Assembly (NCBI GenBank): GCA_903922535.1 | Contig: CAIXUF010000968.1 | Span: forward strand, 1-6,275 | Direction: 5' to 3' | From: Candidatus Hydrogenedentota bacterium | GTDB lineage: Bacteria; Hydrogenedentota; Hydrogenedentia; Hydrogenedentiales; CAITNO01 | Length of the DNA stretch: 6,275 bases | In this document: positions 1-6,263 of the stretch, piece after piece | Numbering within the stretch: the stretch's first letter is position 1 | Layout of the letters: each line of letters starts with the position of its first letter | Notes under the pieces: generated by a model | Seen by the model: only the letters and a program-made list of their open reading frames with translations | Databases searched by the model: none | What the model was told of the DNA's origin: nothing | Made by a program: the position numbers and the translations under genes

Positions 1-13
1 CTCCCCCATTTTT

Positions 14-34
14 TCACACTTCACACTTCACACT
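14..34 (-). repeat. Three tandem copies of a 7-base repeat after the transporter stop
   Basis: Read on the minus strand, AGTGTGA occurs three times without mismatch, at 28-34, 21-27 and 14-20, starting directly after the TAA stop of the transporter gene. An A-run and ATGGGGGAG follow to the window edge. The repeat is not a multiple of three and lies outside the reading frame. No inverted repeat or T-tract is present, so it is not an intrinsic terminator. Function unknown; slipped-strand variation in copy number is possible. Confidence 0.85.
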
Positions 35-976
35 TTATGGTGCCGCGTTCAAGTCTGCGGGCGGCTGCGCGAGCCCCGCGCGGCGCTGCGCGTCCACCAC
101 AAGAATGCTCCCCAGCACAAGCACGACGGCGCCGGCCCATTGCAGCGCGTTGAGCGCCTCGTCGGGCCACAGGAACAGCGCGACGACGTAGGTGACCAGC
201 GGGTTGGCCAGTTGCAGGGAGGTGCAGAAGGCTGCGCCCAGGCGCACCTGTGCATAGTGGAAGGCGCTGTGCGCGATGCTGATGCTTATCATGCCGGAGA
301 GGAATGCGACGGTGCCCACCCACAGGCCCGCCGCGCCGATGGAGGCCGTGTCGCCCTTGATCAGCATCACGGGCAGGAACCCGATGCTGACCATGACCGC
401 CACGACGGTGAACATGGGCACGGGATGCAGATCCTTGCAGGCATGGCGGCTGCCGACGATGTAGAAAGACCAGCACACATTCACGAGCATGAGCAGCGCG
501 AACGCAAGGTCGAACGCCGGAAGCCAGCGGACCGACGGGTTGCGCATGAGCACGCCCATCACGCCAACCAGCGCCAGCACGGTGCCGATCAGGAAGCGCG
601 GGCTGAGAATAACGAAGCGCTCCTCGCGGAACACGAGGAAGCTCATGAGAATCACCATGGGCACCTGCACCTTGAGGATGAGCTGCGCCGCCGTCGCCGT
701 CGTGTGGTACAGGGCGATGGTCCATGCGGTTTGCAGGACCAGCGTCAGCAGCGCGATGGCCGCCAGCATTCGCCAGCGGGCCAGCGCGCGCCGCAATTCC
801 TTCGGGTACCGGTACACGCACCACGGCACGAGCGCGGCGGCCGCGCTGATGTAGCGCACAAACGACTGCGTGTACGGGTCGTAGTGCGCGCTTAGGTAGC
901 GGATGAACACCGGCGCCAGCGCCCAGCCAAGCGTCGACACGAGCAAAGCCGCATAGGCTTTCGCGTGAAGCCTCAT
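35..976 (-). CDS. EamA/DMT-family inner-membrane transporter
   Basis: A 313-residue, very hydrophobic protein with about ten predicted membrane helices (approximately residues 8-27, 37-56, 68-88, 95-115, 126-145, 155-175, 188-206, 215-235, 248-269 and 277-296). This is the duplicated 5+5 EamA arrangement of the drug/metabolite transporter superfamily, and the length is normal for it. The first half ends with the typical FLVFREE stretch (113-119), and the second half has the equivalent ALFLWPDEA (266-274). Family members export amino acids or other small metabolites, or import nucleotide-sugar-like compounds; the substrate cannot be read from sequence. The ATG lies 7 bases after the leuB stop, without a clear Shine-Dalgarno sequence of its own, so translation is probably coupled to leuB. 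That position makes export of a branched-chain amino acid or an intermediate a reasonable guess, no more. The C-terminal tail (297-313) is polar and proline/alanine rich. Confidence 0.9.
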   Translation of the reverse strand: MRLHAKAYAALLVSTLGWALAPVFIRYLSAHYDPYTQSFVRYISAAAALVPWCVYRYPKELRRALARWRMLAAIALLTLVLQTAWTIALYHTTATAAQLILKVQVPMVILMSFLVFREERFVILSPRFLIGTVLALVGVMGVLMRNPSVRWLPAFDLAFALLMLVNVCWSFYIVGSRHACKDLHPVPMFTVVAVMVSIGFLPVMLIKGDTASIGAAGLWVGTVAFLSGMISISIAHSAFHYAQVRLGAAFCTSLQLANPLVTYVVALFLWPDEALNALQWAGAVVLVLGSILVVDAQRRAGLAQPPADLNAAP

Positions 977-983
977 CGGCGCG

Positions 984-2078
984 TCAGGATTTCAGTTCGG
1001 CCACGACGAGGTCGCCGAACGCGGCCGTGCCCAGCACCCGGTCGCGCTGATCCGGCGCGGCCAGGTCCGCCGTGACATGGCCCGCGGCAAACACCGCGCG
1101 CAGCGCGTCCCAGATCCGCCGCCCGGCCTCGTCGAGCCCGAAGCTTTTCTCCATCATCAGCGCCACGGACCCGATCATGCTGTAGGGGTTGGCGATGCCC
1201 TTGCCGGCGATGTCCGGCGCGGACCCGTGCGACGGCTCATAGTAGGACTTCTCGGCGCCCACGCAGGCCGACGGCATGAGCCCCAGCGAGCCCAGAATAC
1301 CCCCGGCAAGGTCGCTCAGAATGTCGCCGAACATGTTCTCCATCACCATCACGTCAAAGGTCTCCGGCCGCAACACCAGCGCCGTGGCCGCCGCGTCCAC
1401 GATGATGTTCTCCACCCGCACGTCGGGATATTCCGGCGCCACCTCGTCAAGCACCTCGTTCCACAGCACGCTCGACAGCAGCACATTGCTCTTGTGCACG
1501 CTGTGCAGCAGGCCCCGGCGTTTGCGCGCCTCCTGGAAACCCGTGTGCAAAATGCGGCGGATCTGTACCGCCGTGTACTCGAGCGTCTCCTTCACGTAGC
1601 GGCCGCCCGTCTCGTTGCGGCCCTCCTCCTTCTTCCCGAAGTAAAGCCCGCCCACCAGTTCGCGGATCATCATGATGTCGATGCCGTTGGGAATGCGCTC
1701 CCGGCGCAGCGGCGAGAAATGGCACAGTTCCGGCGGCAGGTACACCGGCCGGAAATTGGCGAAGGTGTTGTAGCGCCGGCGCATCGGCAGCAGTCCCGCC
1801 CGTTCGGGCTGCTCGTTCACCGGAATCTGGCGCGACGCCTCCGTGCCCAGCCCGATGGGTCCCTTCAGGATGGCGTCGGCCCCGTCGCAGACACGCATCG
1901 TTTCCTTTGGAAACGCGGTGCCATGGTCAAACCAGGCCTGTCCGCCAAAGGGCGCAAAACGCAAATCAAAGGACACACCGGCGATCGGCTCAATGGCGCG
2001 CAGCACCTTGACGGCCTCCCGGGTGATTTCCGGGCCGATGCCGTCGCCTTCCAGTACGGCGATGGAAAAAGTCTTCAT
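984..2078 (-). CDS. leuB: 3-isopropylmalate dehydrogenase (LeuB-type beta-decarboxylating dehydrogenase)
   Basis: A 364-residue protein of normal LeuB length. LeuB oxidises and decarboxylates 3-isopropylmalate with NAD+ in leucine synthesis, as a cytoplasmic dimer. Visible motifs are the N-terminal GDGIGPE (11-17), LLPMRRRYNTFANFRP (96-111) with the two substrate arginines (R100, R110), RELVGGLYFG (139-148) with R139 and the catalytic Tyr146, Lys196, the metal aspartates D228, D252 and D256 in NMFGDILSD (248-256), GSLGLMPSA, and EPSHGSAPDIAGKGIANP (281-298). The Asp289 there fits NAD rather than NADP. Two positions are unusual: His195 before the catalytic lysine, where LeuB normally has Asp, and GPIGLGTEAS (73-82) instead of the common GGPKWD region. 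The ATG at 2078 starts at the family N-terminus and lies downstream of the promoter. An in-frame extension to 2345 would run upstream of that promoter. The start has only a weak purine stretch (AGAAAG) as ribosome binding site. Another enzyme of the same superfamily remains possible. Confidence 0.85.
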   Translation of the reverse strand: MKTFSIAVLEGDGIGPEITREAVKVLRAIEPIAGVSFDLRFAPFGGQAWFDHGTAFPKETMRVCDGADAILKGPIGLGTEASRQIPVNEQPERAGLLPMRRRYNTFANFRPVYLPPELCHFSPLRRERIPNGIDIMMIRELVGGLYFGKKEEGRNETGGRYVKETLEYTAVQIRRILHTGFQEARKRRGLLHSVHKSNVLLSSVLWNEVLDEVAPEYPDVRVENIIVDAAATALVLRPETFDVMVMENMFGDILSDLAGGILGSLGLMPSACVGAEKSYYEPSHGSAPDIAGKGIANPYSMIGSVALMMEKSFGLDEAGRRIWDALRAVFAAGHVTADLAAPDQRDRVLGTAAFGDLVVAELKS

Positions 2079-2162
2079 GCGTGGCTTTCTATTGGGTTGA
2101 ACGCGGATGCCGGCATGCGAAAACACCGGCGCTGCGGAACAAATGGACGGGTTAAGGGCGGC

Positions 2163-2171
2163 ATTATAGCA
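2163..2171 (-). promoter_or_regulatory. Extended -10 promoter for leuB and the transporter
   Basis: On the minus strand the sequence reads TGCTATAAT, a perfect -10 hexamer with the TG of an extended -10 element. No good -35 hexamer lies at 16-18 bases, which extended -10 promoters tolerate. Transcription would begin near 2156, giving a leader of about 78 bases before the leuB ATG. The leader contains a 10-base palindrome (ATGCCGGCAT, 2107-2116). I see no leucine-rich leader peptide or T-box in it. Confidence 0.6.
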
Positions 2172-2259
2172 GAAACCCATCCGCAAACGCCGCCGTCTGA
2201 TGATCGAAATTCCAACTTGTGTTACGGTGAATACTGGGTGGCCGTGTGAAAGAACCTTC

Positions 2260-2288
2260 TTGACAGACCACGGCCATAAGCAGATAAT
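2260..2288 (+). promoter_or_regulatory. Near-consensus sigma70 promoter for the deacylase gene
   Basis: TTGACA at 2260-2265 and GATAAT at 2283-2288 are separated by exactly 17 bases, one mismatch from the full consensus. Transcription would start near 2295, leaving a 5' leader of about 98 bases. It points away from the leuB promoter, so the 314-base gap is a divergent control region. Confidence 0.75.
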
Positions 2289-2380
2289 CGAGATCGGTTC
2301 ATCTTTCGCATTTGACCGCCGTGCCCGCAACCGGGGAGCGCACAACGTGGTCTACAATCCAAGAGTCGCCAAATATCCGT

Positions 2381-2386
2381 GGAGGA
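2381..2386 (+). promoter_or_regulatory. Ribosome binding site that fixes the deacylase start
   Basis: GGAGGA lies 6 bases before the ATG at 2393. The in-frame upstream ATG at 2312 has no comparable site and would add 27 residues unlike the family N-terminus. The ATG at 2388 is out of frame and stops after six codons. Confidence 0.85.
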
Positions 2387-2392
2387 AATGTC

Positions 2393-4126
2393 ATGTTTGA
2401 CGTGCTGATACGCAATGGAATGGTGGTGGACGGTACCGGGGCCAAACCGTTTGCCGGGGACGTGGGCGTGGAGGGCGACCGGATCACCCTGGTGGGCAGG
2501 GCCAACGGCGCGCAGGCCGCGACGGAAATAGACGCGGCGGGCAAGGTGGTCTGTCCGGGATTCATCGACCCCCATTCGCACGCCGACCTGACCGTGTACC
2601 GGCCCGACCATGACAAAATGCTGGCGCCGCTGGTGCGCCAGGGCATCACGACCTTTGTCGGGGGCAACTGCGGCATGTCCATGGCGCCGCTGGGCGGCGC
2701 CAACGCCGACGCGGTGCGCCAGTACATCGAGGTCTTCACCGGATTCGACATTGTTCACGACTGCCCGTGGAATACGATGGGCCAGTTCCTGGACACGCTC
2801 GACGAGCGCGGTGTGCTGCTGAACACGGCCGTGCTGGCGCCGCACGGCCTGCTGCGGCTGGAGGCGATGGGCATGGCCCGGCGCTACGCCACGGATGAAG
2901 AGTTGGACGGCATGGGCCGCGCACTGGAACAGGCGCTGGAGGAGGGCGCAATCGGCCTGTCCACGGGCCTGCAGTACTATCCCGGGAGCCAGAGCGACAC
3001 CCGCGAAATGCGCGCCATGGGCAGGGTGCTCAAGAAGCGCGACGCCATTTTCACCTGCCATCTGCGCAGCTATTCGGCAACCCTCCCCCAGGCCGTCGAC
3101 GAGGTGCTGGACATCTCGCGTGAACACGGCATCCGCGCGCAGATTTCCCACCTCTTTTGGATCCCGGACTACGGCCCTGCCGGGCCGCTCGTGCGCGCGG
3201 CAATTCGCCACCTGACCAAAATACCCGAGCGCTGGATGCCGCCCGTGCCGCTGGACGGCCCCATCGCGCAGCGCGTCAACCAGGTCATGAAGTCCAACGC
3301 CGCGGGAACATCGGTCGGCATGGACGTGATGCCCACCACCACGGGCTTCACCCACCTGCTGGCGTTCTTCCCGCCCTGGGCGATCGAGGGCGGCCGCGAC
3401 GACGTCCTGGTCCGTATGCGCGACCCCGAGGCGCGCAAACGCATGAAGAGCAGCATCAAGCATGGAAACATGAAATGGCCCCATGTCGAGGGCGACTCAT
3501 GGTCCATGAACTTCTTCAAGGTGATGGGCTGGGAATGCTCCACCATCATGGCCGTCGTCACGGAGAAGAACAAGCGCTACGAGGGCATGAACCTCATGGA
3601 GGTCGCGCGCGAGCAAAACAAGCACCCGCTCGACGCCGCCTGCGACCTGCTGCTGGAGGAGGACGGCCACGTGCTGGTCTTTGAGACCATGGGCGAGCCC
3701 GACAGCGCCCTGGCGGAGCGCTCCACCTTTGCGGCGCTGGCGCACCCCAATGTCGCCATCTCCACCGACACCATCCTCATGGGTATCGGCCGTCCCTCCT
3801 ACCTCTTCCACGGCTGCTATCCGAAGTTCCTCGGGCGCTATGCGCGGGACAAGCACATGCTTCCGCTGGAAACCGCCATCCGAAAGATGACCGGTCTTGC
3901 GGCCGAACACTTCGGAATCAGGGACCGGGGCAAACTCGCCGCGGGCGCCTACGCCGACATCGTCGTGTTTGATCAGGCAACCATCGCCTCCGGCGCCACG
4001 TTCCAAGAGCCGGAAAAGCCCCCCGTCGGCATCGACCATGTGTTTATCAACGGGAAAATGGTGGTCGATCACGGCACGGTAAACGCCAACCCGCGTGCCG
4101 GCAAAGTGCTGCGAAGCGGCAAATAG
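2393..4126 (+). CDS. N-acyl-D-amino-acid deacylase family amidohydrolase (D-aminoacylase-like)
   Basis: A 577-residue zinc amidohydrolase. Family members hydrolyse N-acyl-D-amino acids to a D-amino acid and a carboxylate, mostly in the cytoplasm; no signal peptide is visible here. An N-terminal beta segment (1-56, MFDVLIRNGMVVDGTG) leads into a TIM barrel. HSH (61-63) in GFIDPHSHAD, Cys93 in GGNCGMSMAPLG, His223 in TCHLRSYS, His253 in QISHL and Asp459 in ISTDT match the metal and catalytic residues of D-aminoacylase. The family block DVMPTTTGFTHLLAFFPPWA (311-330) followed by EGG (332-334) is present, and the C-terminus has the LAAGAYADIVVFD amidohydrolase ending. Classic D-aminoacylases have about 480-500 residues, so this one is longer, notably between His253 and Asp311 and after 350. 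The usual HPR-type motif after the catalytic Asp is replaced by GRPSYLFHGCYPKFLGRY (466-483). The exact substrate is therefore open. The gene stands alone with its own promoter. Confidence 0.9.
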   Translation: MFDVLIRNGMVVDGTGAKPFAGDVGVEGDRITLVGRANGAQAATEIDAAGKVVCPGFIDPHSHADLTVYRPDHDKMLAPLVRQGITTFVGGNCGMSMAPLGGANADAVRQYIEVFTGFDIVHDCPWNTMGQFLDTLDERGVLLNTAVLAPHGLLRLEAMGMARRYATDEELDGMGRALEQALEEGAIGLSTGLQYYPGSQSDTREMRAMGRVLKKRDAIFTCHLRSYSATLPQAVDEVLDISREHGIRAQISHLFWIPDYGPAGPLVRAAIRHLTKIPERWMPPVPLDGPIAQRVNQVMKSNAAGTSVGMDVMPTTTGFTHLLAFFPPWAIEGGRDDVLVRMRDPEARKRMKSSIKHGNMKWPHVEGDSWSMNFFKVMGWECSTIMAVVTEKNKRYEGMNLMEVAREQNKHPLDAACDLLLEEDGHVLVFETMGEPDSALAERSTFAALAHPNVAISTDTILMGIGRPSYLFHGCYPKFLGRYARDKHMLPLETAIRKMTGLAAEHFGIRDRGKLAAGAYADIVVFDQATIASGATFQEPEKPPVGIDHVFINGKMVVDHGTVNANPRAGKVLRSGK

Positions 4127-4166
4127 TCCGCAGTTCCCCTGCCGTAATCGCGGCCCGAAAATGCGG

Positions 4167-4186
4167 GACAGCCGCACCCGGCTGTC
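4167..4186 (+). terminator. Hairpin downstream of the deacylase gene, weak terminator candidate
   Basis: A perfect 8-base inverted repeat (GACAGCCG / CGGCTGTC) with a 4-base loop lies 40 bases after the deacylase stop. The sequence after it (GATTTGCG) has only three Ts in a row, so intrinsic termination on the plus strand would be inefficient. It may help block 3' exonucleases instead. The rest of the 209-base convergent gap shows no gene. Confidence 0.4.
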
Positions 4187-4246
4187 GATTTGCGACGGAA
4201 CGCCCTGGATGCGGCAGGCGGGAAAGCCTGTGAGGCGCACGCACAC

Positions 4247-4281
4247 AAGAAAAGGCCCCGCGACGTAAAGCGTGGGGCCTT
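4247..4281 (-). terminator. Intrinsic terminator for the WD40 protein gene
   Basis: AAGGCCCC (4252-4259) pairs with GGGGCCTT (4274-4281). The stem extends inward by a G-U and two G-C pairs around an 8-base loop. On the minus strand the GC-rich stem is followed by TTTTCTT, the arrangement of a rho-independent terminator, about 55 bases after the stop codon of the WD40 gene. On the plus strand no T-run follows, so it acts mainly on the minus-strand transcript. Confidence 0.8.
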
Positions 4282-4335
4282 GCCTGTTCTATACGCTGTC
4301 GGGTGCGTGTCCCGGCGGCAGTCTCTTCTTGTCGG

Positions 4336-5847
4336 CTATGGCATCGCCAGCCTGATGTAGTCGTTGTAGGCGGCGGAGATGTTGCCCGCCCCGTCGCGGT
4401 ACTGCACACGCACCGTGTGGTAGCCGTTCGGAAGGGGCAGCGTGTAGGCGCGGGTGGCCTTGGGCGTCTCCCAGACCGTCCAATGCGCGCCGTCATCGCT
4501 GAAGCGCATGCGTGTCACGCCCGCACCCGCCCCGTCCGACCAGGTCAGTCCAAGCGTCACGGTGCGGCTGGCCGTAGCTGCCGCGCCGCCGTTGATGATG
4601 ATCGCGCCGGTGGGCGGCGCGGTGTCAAGCCGGATGTAGTCGCTGAAGGTTGCTGAAACCGTGCCCGCTGAATTGCGAAACTGGACGCGGACCGTTTTGT
4701 AGCCGTCACCCGCGGGCAGTGTGTGCGGAAGCGTTGCCGCAAGCGCCTGCCATACTGTCCAATGTGCGCCATCATCGCTGAACCGCATGTCCGTAACCTG
4801 TGTGGCGGGACTGGGCGAACATGCAAGCGCAAGTGTGACCGCGGGATTATTGGTCGTGGAACGGTTGTCGTTGATCACGATGGTTCCGGCCATGGCTATG
4901 CTTTGCAGCCGGGCGGTTCCGTCACTTGAACCGGTGAGCACCATCGTGCCGTCCGGGGAAAACGCCGTGGAGGTTACCTCTCCCGTGTGCCCCGTGATGG
5001 TCCTTTCAAGCGCCCCCGTGGAAAGGTTCCAAAGTTTTGCGAACTGGTCGCTGCCGCCCGTGAGGAGCACTGCTCCATCCGGGGAGAAGACGGCGGAAAA
5101 CGCCGCGTTTGTGTCGACATCGAATGTGCGGACGGTGGTCCCCGCTTGCACGTTCCAGAGTTTCGCCGTGCCGTCCCAAGACGAAGAGGCAAAGCGGTTC
5201 CCGTCCGCCGAATACATGAGCGAATGAACGAGGGTCGAATGGCCGGTGTAGGTGTGCAACGGGGCTCCGTTGCCCGCATCCCAGCGCGTGATGGAACCGT
5301 CCGACGCGGCGGTCAGTTCCTCGGTCCCGTCCGGGGAAAAGGCCACAGCGCTCACCCAATTGGCCGAATTGTGGCTGATGGAGCGCACCAGGGTGCCCTT
5401 GGCCGTGTCCCAGATCTTGGCGGTGCCGTCCCAACTCCCGGTGAGCGCCTGGCTGCCGTCCGGGGAAAAGGCCACCGAGGAAACCCGGGCAACGTGCTTG
5501 GCAAAGGTGAACACCACCTGGCCCGTGTTGGCATTCCACAGCCTTGCCGTGCAGTCGCCTGATCCGCTCAGCAAACGCTTTCCGTCCGGGGAAAAGGCCA
5601 CGGAAGTCACGTCAGCCGTGTGCCCCACGAAGGCCGTTGTTTCCATGCCCGTGCCCGCGTCCCAAAGTTTCACCGCATTGTTGGCCGAACCGGTCAGCAC
5701 CTTTGTCCCGTCCGGCGAAAAGGCCACAGAATTCACCGAACCGCTGTTGCCCTTCAGGACCAGCGGGGCCGCGCCGCCGACGGCGGCAAACAGCAACGCC
5801 GCCGACGCCAGTACCATGAAAACTGTTCGAGCGTGTGCTCCCGGCAT
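4336..5847 (-). CDS. Secreted seven-bladed WD40 propeller protein with two C-terminal Ig-like modules
   Basis: A 503-residue protein. It opens with a signal peptide (charged MPGAHAR, hydrophobic core 8-25, likely cleavage after Ala26 or Ala27, no lipobox cysteine). Seven WD40 repeats fill residues 28-317: the FSPDG-type turn recurs at about 41, 83, 125, 168, 210, 252 and 294, a 42-43 residue period, with LWD/LWN/IWD/RWD ends in the first six and several GH dipeptides. Seven blades close one complete propeller. Two homologous beta-rich modules follow (about 321-408 and 414-500), each ending in YIRL and sharing MRFSDDGAHWTVW. No membrane anchor, sorting signal or catalytic motif is visible. WD40 propellers bind proteins or ligands, and the Ig-like modules are probably adhesive or spacer domains, so a periplasmic or extracellular binding role is inferred. 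An upstream in-frame ATG at 6000 would bury the signal peptide and is rejected. The gene appears monocistronic, with its own terminator. Confidence 0.88.
   Translation of the reverse strand: MPGAHARTVFMVLASAALLFAAVGGAAPLVLKGNSGSVNSVAFSPDGTKVLTGSANNAVKLWDAGTGMETTAFVGHTADVTSVAFSPDGKRLLSGSGDCTARLWNANTGQVVFTFAKHVARVSSVAFSPDGSQALTGSWDGTAKIWDTAKGTLVRSISHNSANWVSAVAFSPDGTEELTAASDGSITRWDAGNGAPLHTYTGHSTLVHSLMYSADGNRFASSSWDGTAKLWNVQAGTTVRTFDVDTNAAFSAVFSPDGAVLLTGGSDQFAKLWNLSTGALERTITGHTGEVTSTAFSPDGTMVLTGSSDGTARLQSIAMAGTIVINDNRSTTNNPAVTLALACSPSPATQVTDMRFSDDGAHWTVWQALAATLPHTLPAGDGYKTVRVQFRNSAGTVSATFSDYIRLDTAPPTGAIIINGGAAATASRTVTLGLTWSDGAGAGVTRMRFSDDGAHWTVWETPKATRAYTLPLPNGYHTVRVQYRDGAGNISAAYNDYIRLAMP
4348..4608 (-). 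repeat. Second Ig-like module of the WD40 protein
   Basis: Encodes residues 414-500. It is a duplicate of the preceding module, offset by 93 residues (279 bases). Both contain MRFSDDGAHWTVW, a TLP..(D/N)GY.TVRVQ(F/Y)R strand, and end in S..(Y/F)(N/S)DYIRL. The duplication is visible in the DNA as TCATCGCT at 4493-4500 and 4772-4779 with similar flanks. Confidence 0.8.
4624..4887 (-). repeat. First Ig-like module of the WD40 protein
   Basis: Encodes residues 321-408, starting GTIVINDNRS and ending SDYIRLDT. The following TAPPTGAIIINGG forms the linker into the second module. The first module has degenerated in its centre: LACSPSPATQVTD stands where the second has LTWSDGAGAGVTR, and it includes one of the protein's two cysteines (C343). 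Confidence 0.8.
4897..5766 (-). repeat. Seven tandem WD40-coding repeats
   Basis: In-frame repeats of 126-129 bases encode the seven propeller blades. Near-identical DNA (on the plus strand CCGTCCGGGGAAAA or close variants) marks the FSPDG turn in most blades. The fifth blade is the most divergent (MYSADG), and the seventh lacks the terminal Trp-Asp (ARLQS). The DNA similarity between blades suggests growth by internal duplication. Confidence 0.85.
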
Positions 5848-5855
5848 ACAGTAAT

Positions 5856-5861
5856 TCCTTT
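5856..5861 (-). promoter_or_regulatory. Ribosome binding site that fixes the WD40 gene start
   Basis: AAAGGA on the minus strand lies 8 bases before the ATG at 5847. It places the start directly in front of a canonical signal peptide. A weak promoter candidate upstream (TTGGAC at 5893-5898, 16 bases, TATCCC at 5871-5876) is too poor in its -10 half to call. Confidence 0.7.
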
Positions 5862-6236
5862 CGGTGTTTGGGGATATGTTTGTTTTGTGCGCGTCCAAAT
5901 GGGCCGTGGCCGGCGTGCCATTCAACGGCACACACAGCCGTGTCGGAAGTTCACCTGGGACAGCATTCGCGGGCGGAAAACTCTGGGATGTTCCCGGCAC
6001 AGCAAATACACACCATCAACCGGGAGAGAAACAACCGCATTGTCACGGCCATTCCATCAACAGATCTGCCTCTGCCTGTCCATGGTTATGGCCTGCCTCA
6101 GTTCATGAAACGAGGGCGGAGTCTACACTATTCGCAGGCTTCATGGCAAGTCGCCGAATTGCCTCACAATAAATCTACCTGAGCGGGCTTCGTTGCCTCA
6201 TGATGAGAATCTACCCGAAAGGCGGGATTATTCTAC
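5862..6236. other. Non-coding region upstream of two divergent genes
   Basis: I see no gene here. The small open frames on the plus strand (for example 5835-6182) lack a ribosome binding site, overlap the start of the WD40 gene and resemble no family I know. Base composition drops to about 51% G+C over 6001-6240, against 60-70% in the genes. The region holds palindromes such as TTCATGAA (6102-6109), three TGCCTCA copies and part of a 12-base inverted repeat. It must contain the promoter of the WD40 gene and probably the leader of the plus-strand gene at 6264. Confidence 0.6.
6094..6226 (+). repeat. Degenerate direct repeats with TGCCTCA and TCTACC cores
   Basis: TGCCTCA occurs at 6094-6100, 6160-6166 and 6194-6200, spaced 66 and 34 bases (about two and one times 33). 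The last two copies continue in parallel: TTGCCTCA, about 6-9 variable bases, AATCTACC, then a GA-rich gap and CGGG. TCTACC also recurs at 6232-6237. These could be binding sites for a regulator or recombinase, or remnants of a mobile-element end. Confidence 0.5.
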
Positions 6237-6257
6237 CCTCCAAGAAAAGTTTGGAGG
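6237..6257 (+). promoter_or_regulatory. Hairpin that buries the Shine-Dalgarno sequence of the gene at 6264
   Basis: CCTCCAA (6237-6243) and TTGGAGG (6251-6257) form a perfect 7-base stem with a 7-base loop. The right arm contains GGAGG (6253-6257), the Shine-Dalgarno sequence 6 bases ahead of the ATG at 6264. If transcribed, the stem would hide the ribosome binding site, the expected arrangement for low or conditional translation. Confidence 0.6.
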
Positions 6258-6263
6258 CAGGCC

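Noticed and set aside
2107..2116. ATGCCGGCAT palindrome in the leuB leader as a terminator or attenuator
   Set aside because: A 10-base palindrome has no loop to form a stable RNA hairpin and no T-run follows; at most it is a small operator.
1077..2249. 390-codon open frame on the plus strand opposite leuB
   Set aside because: It lies antisense to a clearly recognisable LeuB; its translation is rich in His, Arg and Pro without any family motif, as expected from the complement of high-GC codons.
2079..2345. 89-residue N-terminal extension of LeuB
   Set aside because: It would require transcription from upstream of the extended -10 promoter, and the residues do not resemble any LeuB N-terminus. 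The protein aligns from MKTFSIAVLEGDGIGPE.
2222..3484. 420-codon open frame on the minus strand opposite the deacylase
   Set aside because: Shadow of the deacylase gene; no ribosome binding site, biased composition, no recognisable domain.
3497..4246. 249-codon open frame on the minus strand covering the end of the deacylase gene
   Set aside because: Antisense to conserved amidohydrolase sequence, with no start signal and no motif.
5848..6000. 51-residue N-terminal extension of the WD40 protein
   Set aside because: It would place a typical signal peptide internally and lacks a Shine-Dalgarno sequence, whereas the ATG at 5847 has AAAGGA at good spacing.
5835..6182. 115-codon plus-strand open frame in the right intergenic region
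   Set aside because: Its start lies inside the signal-peptide codons of the WD40 gene. It has no ribosome binding site and no recognisable sequence, and overlapping frames are equally open.
6094..6240. CRISPR-like array
   Set aside because: The repeats are only 6-8 exact bases, degenerate and few, with irregular spacing; nothing resembles a CRISPR repeat, and no cas gene is present.
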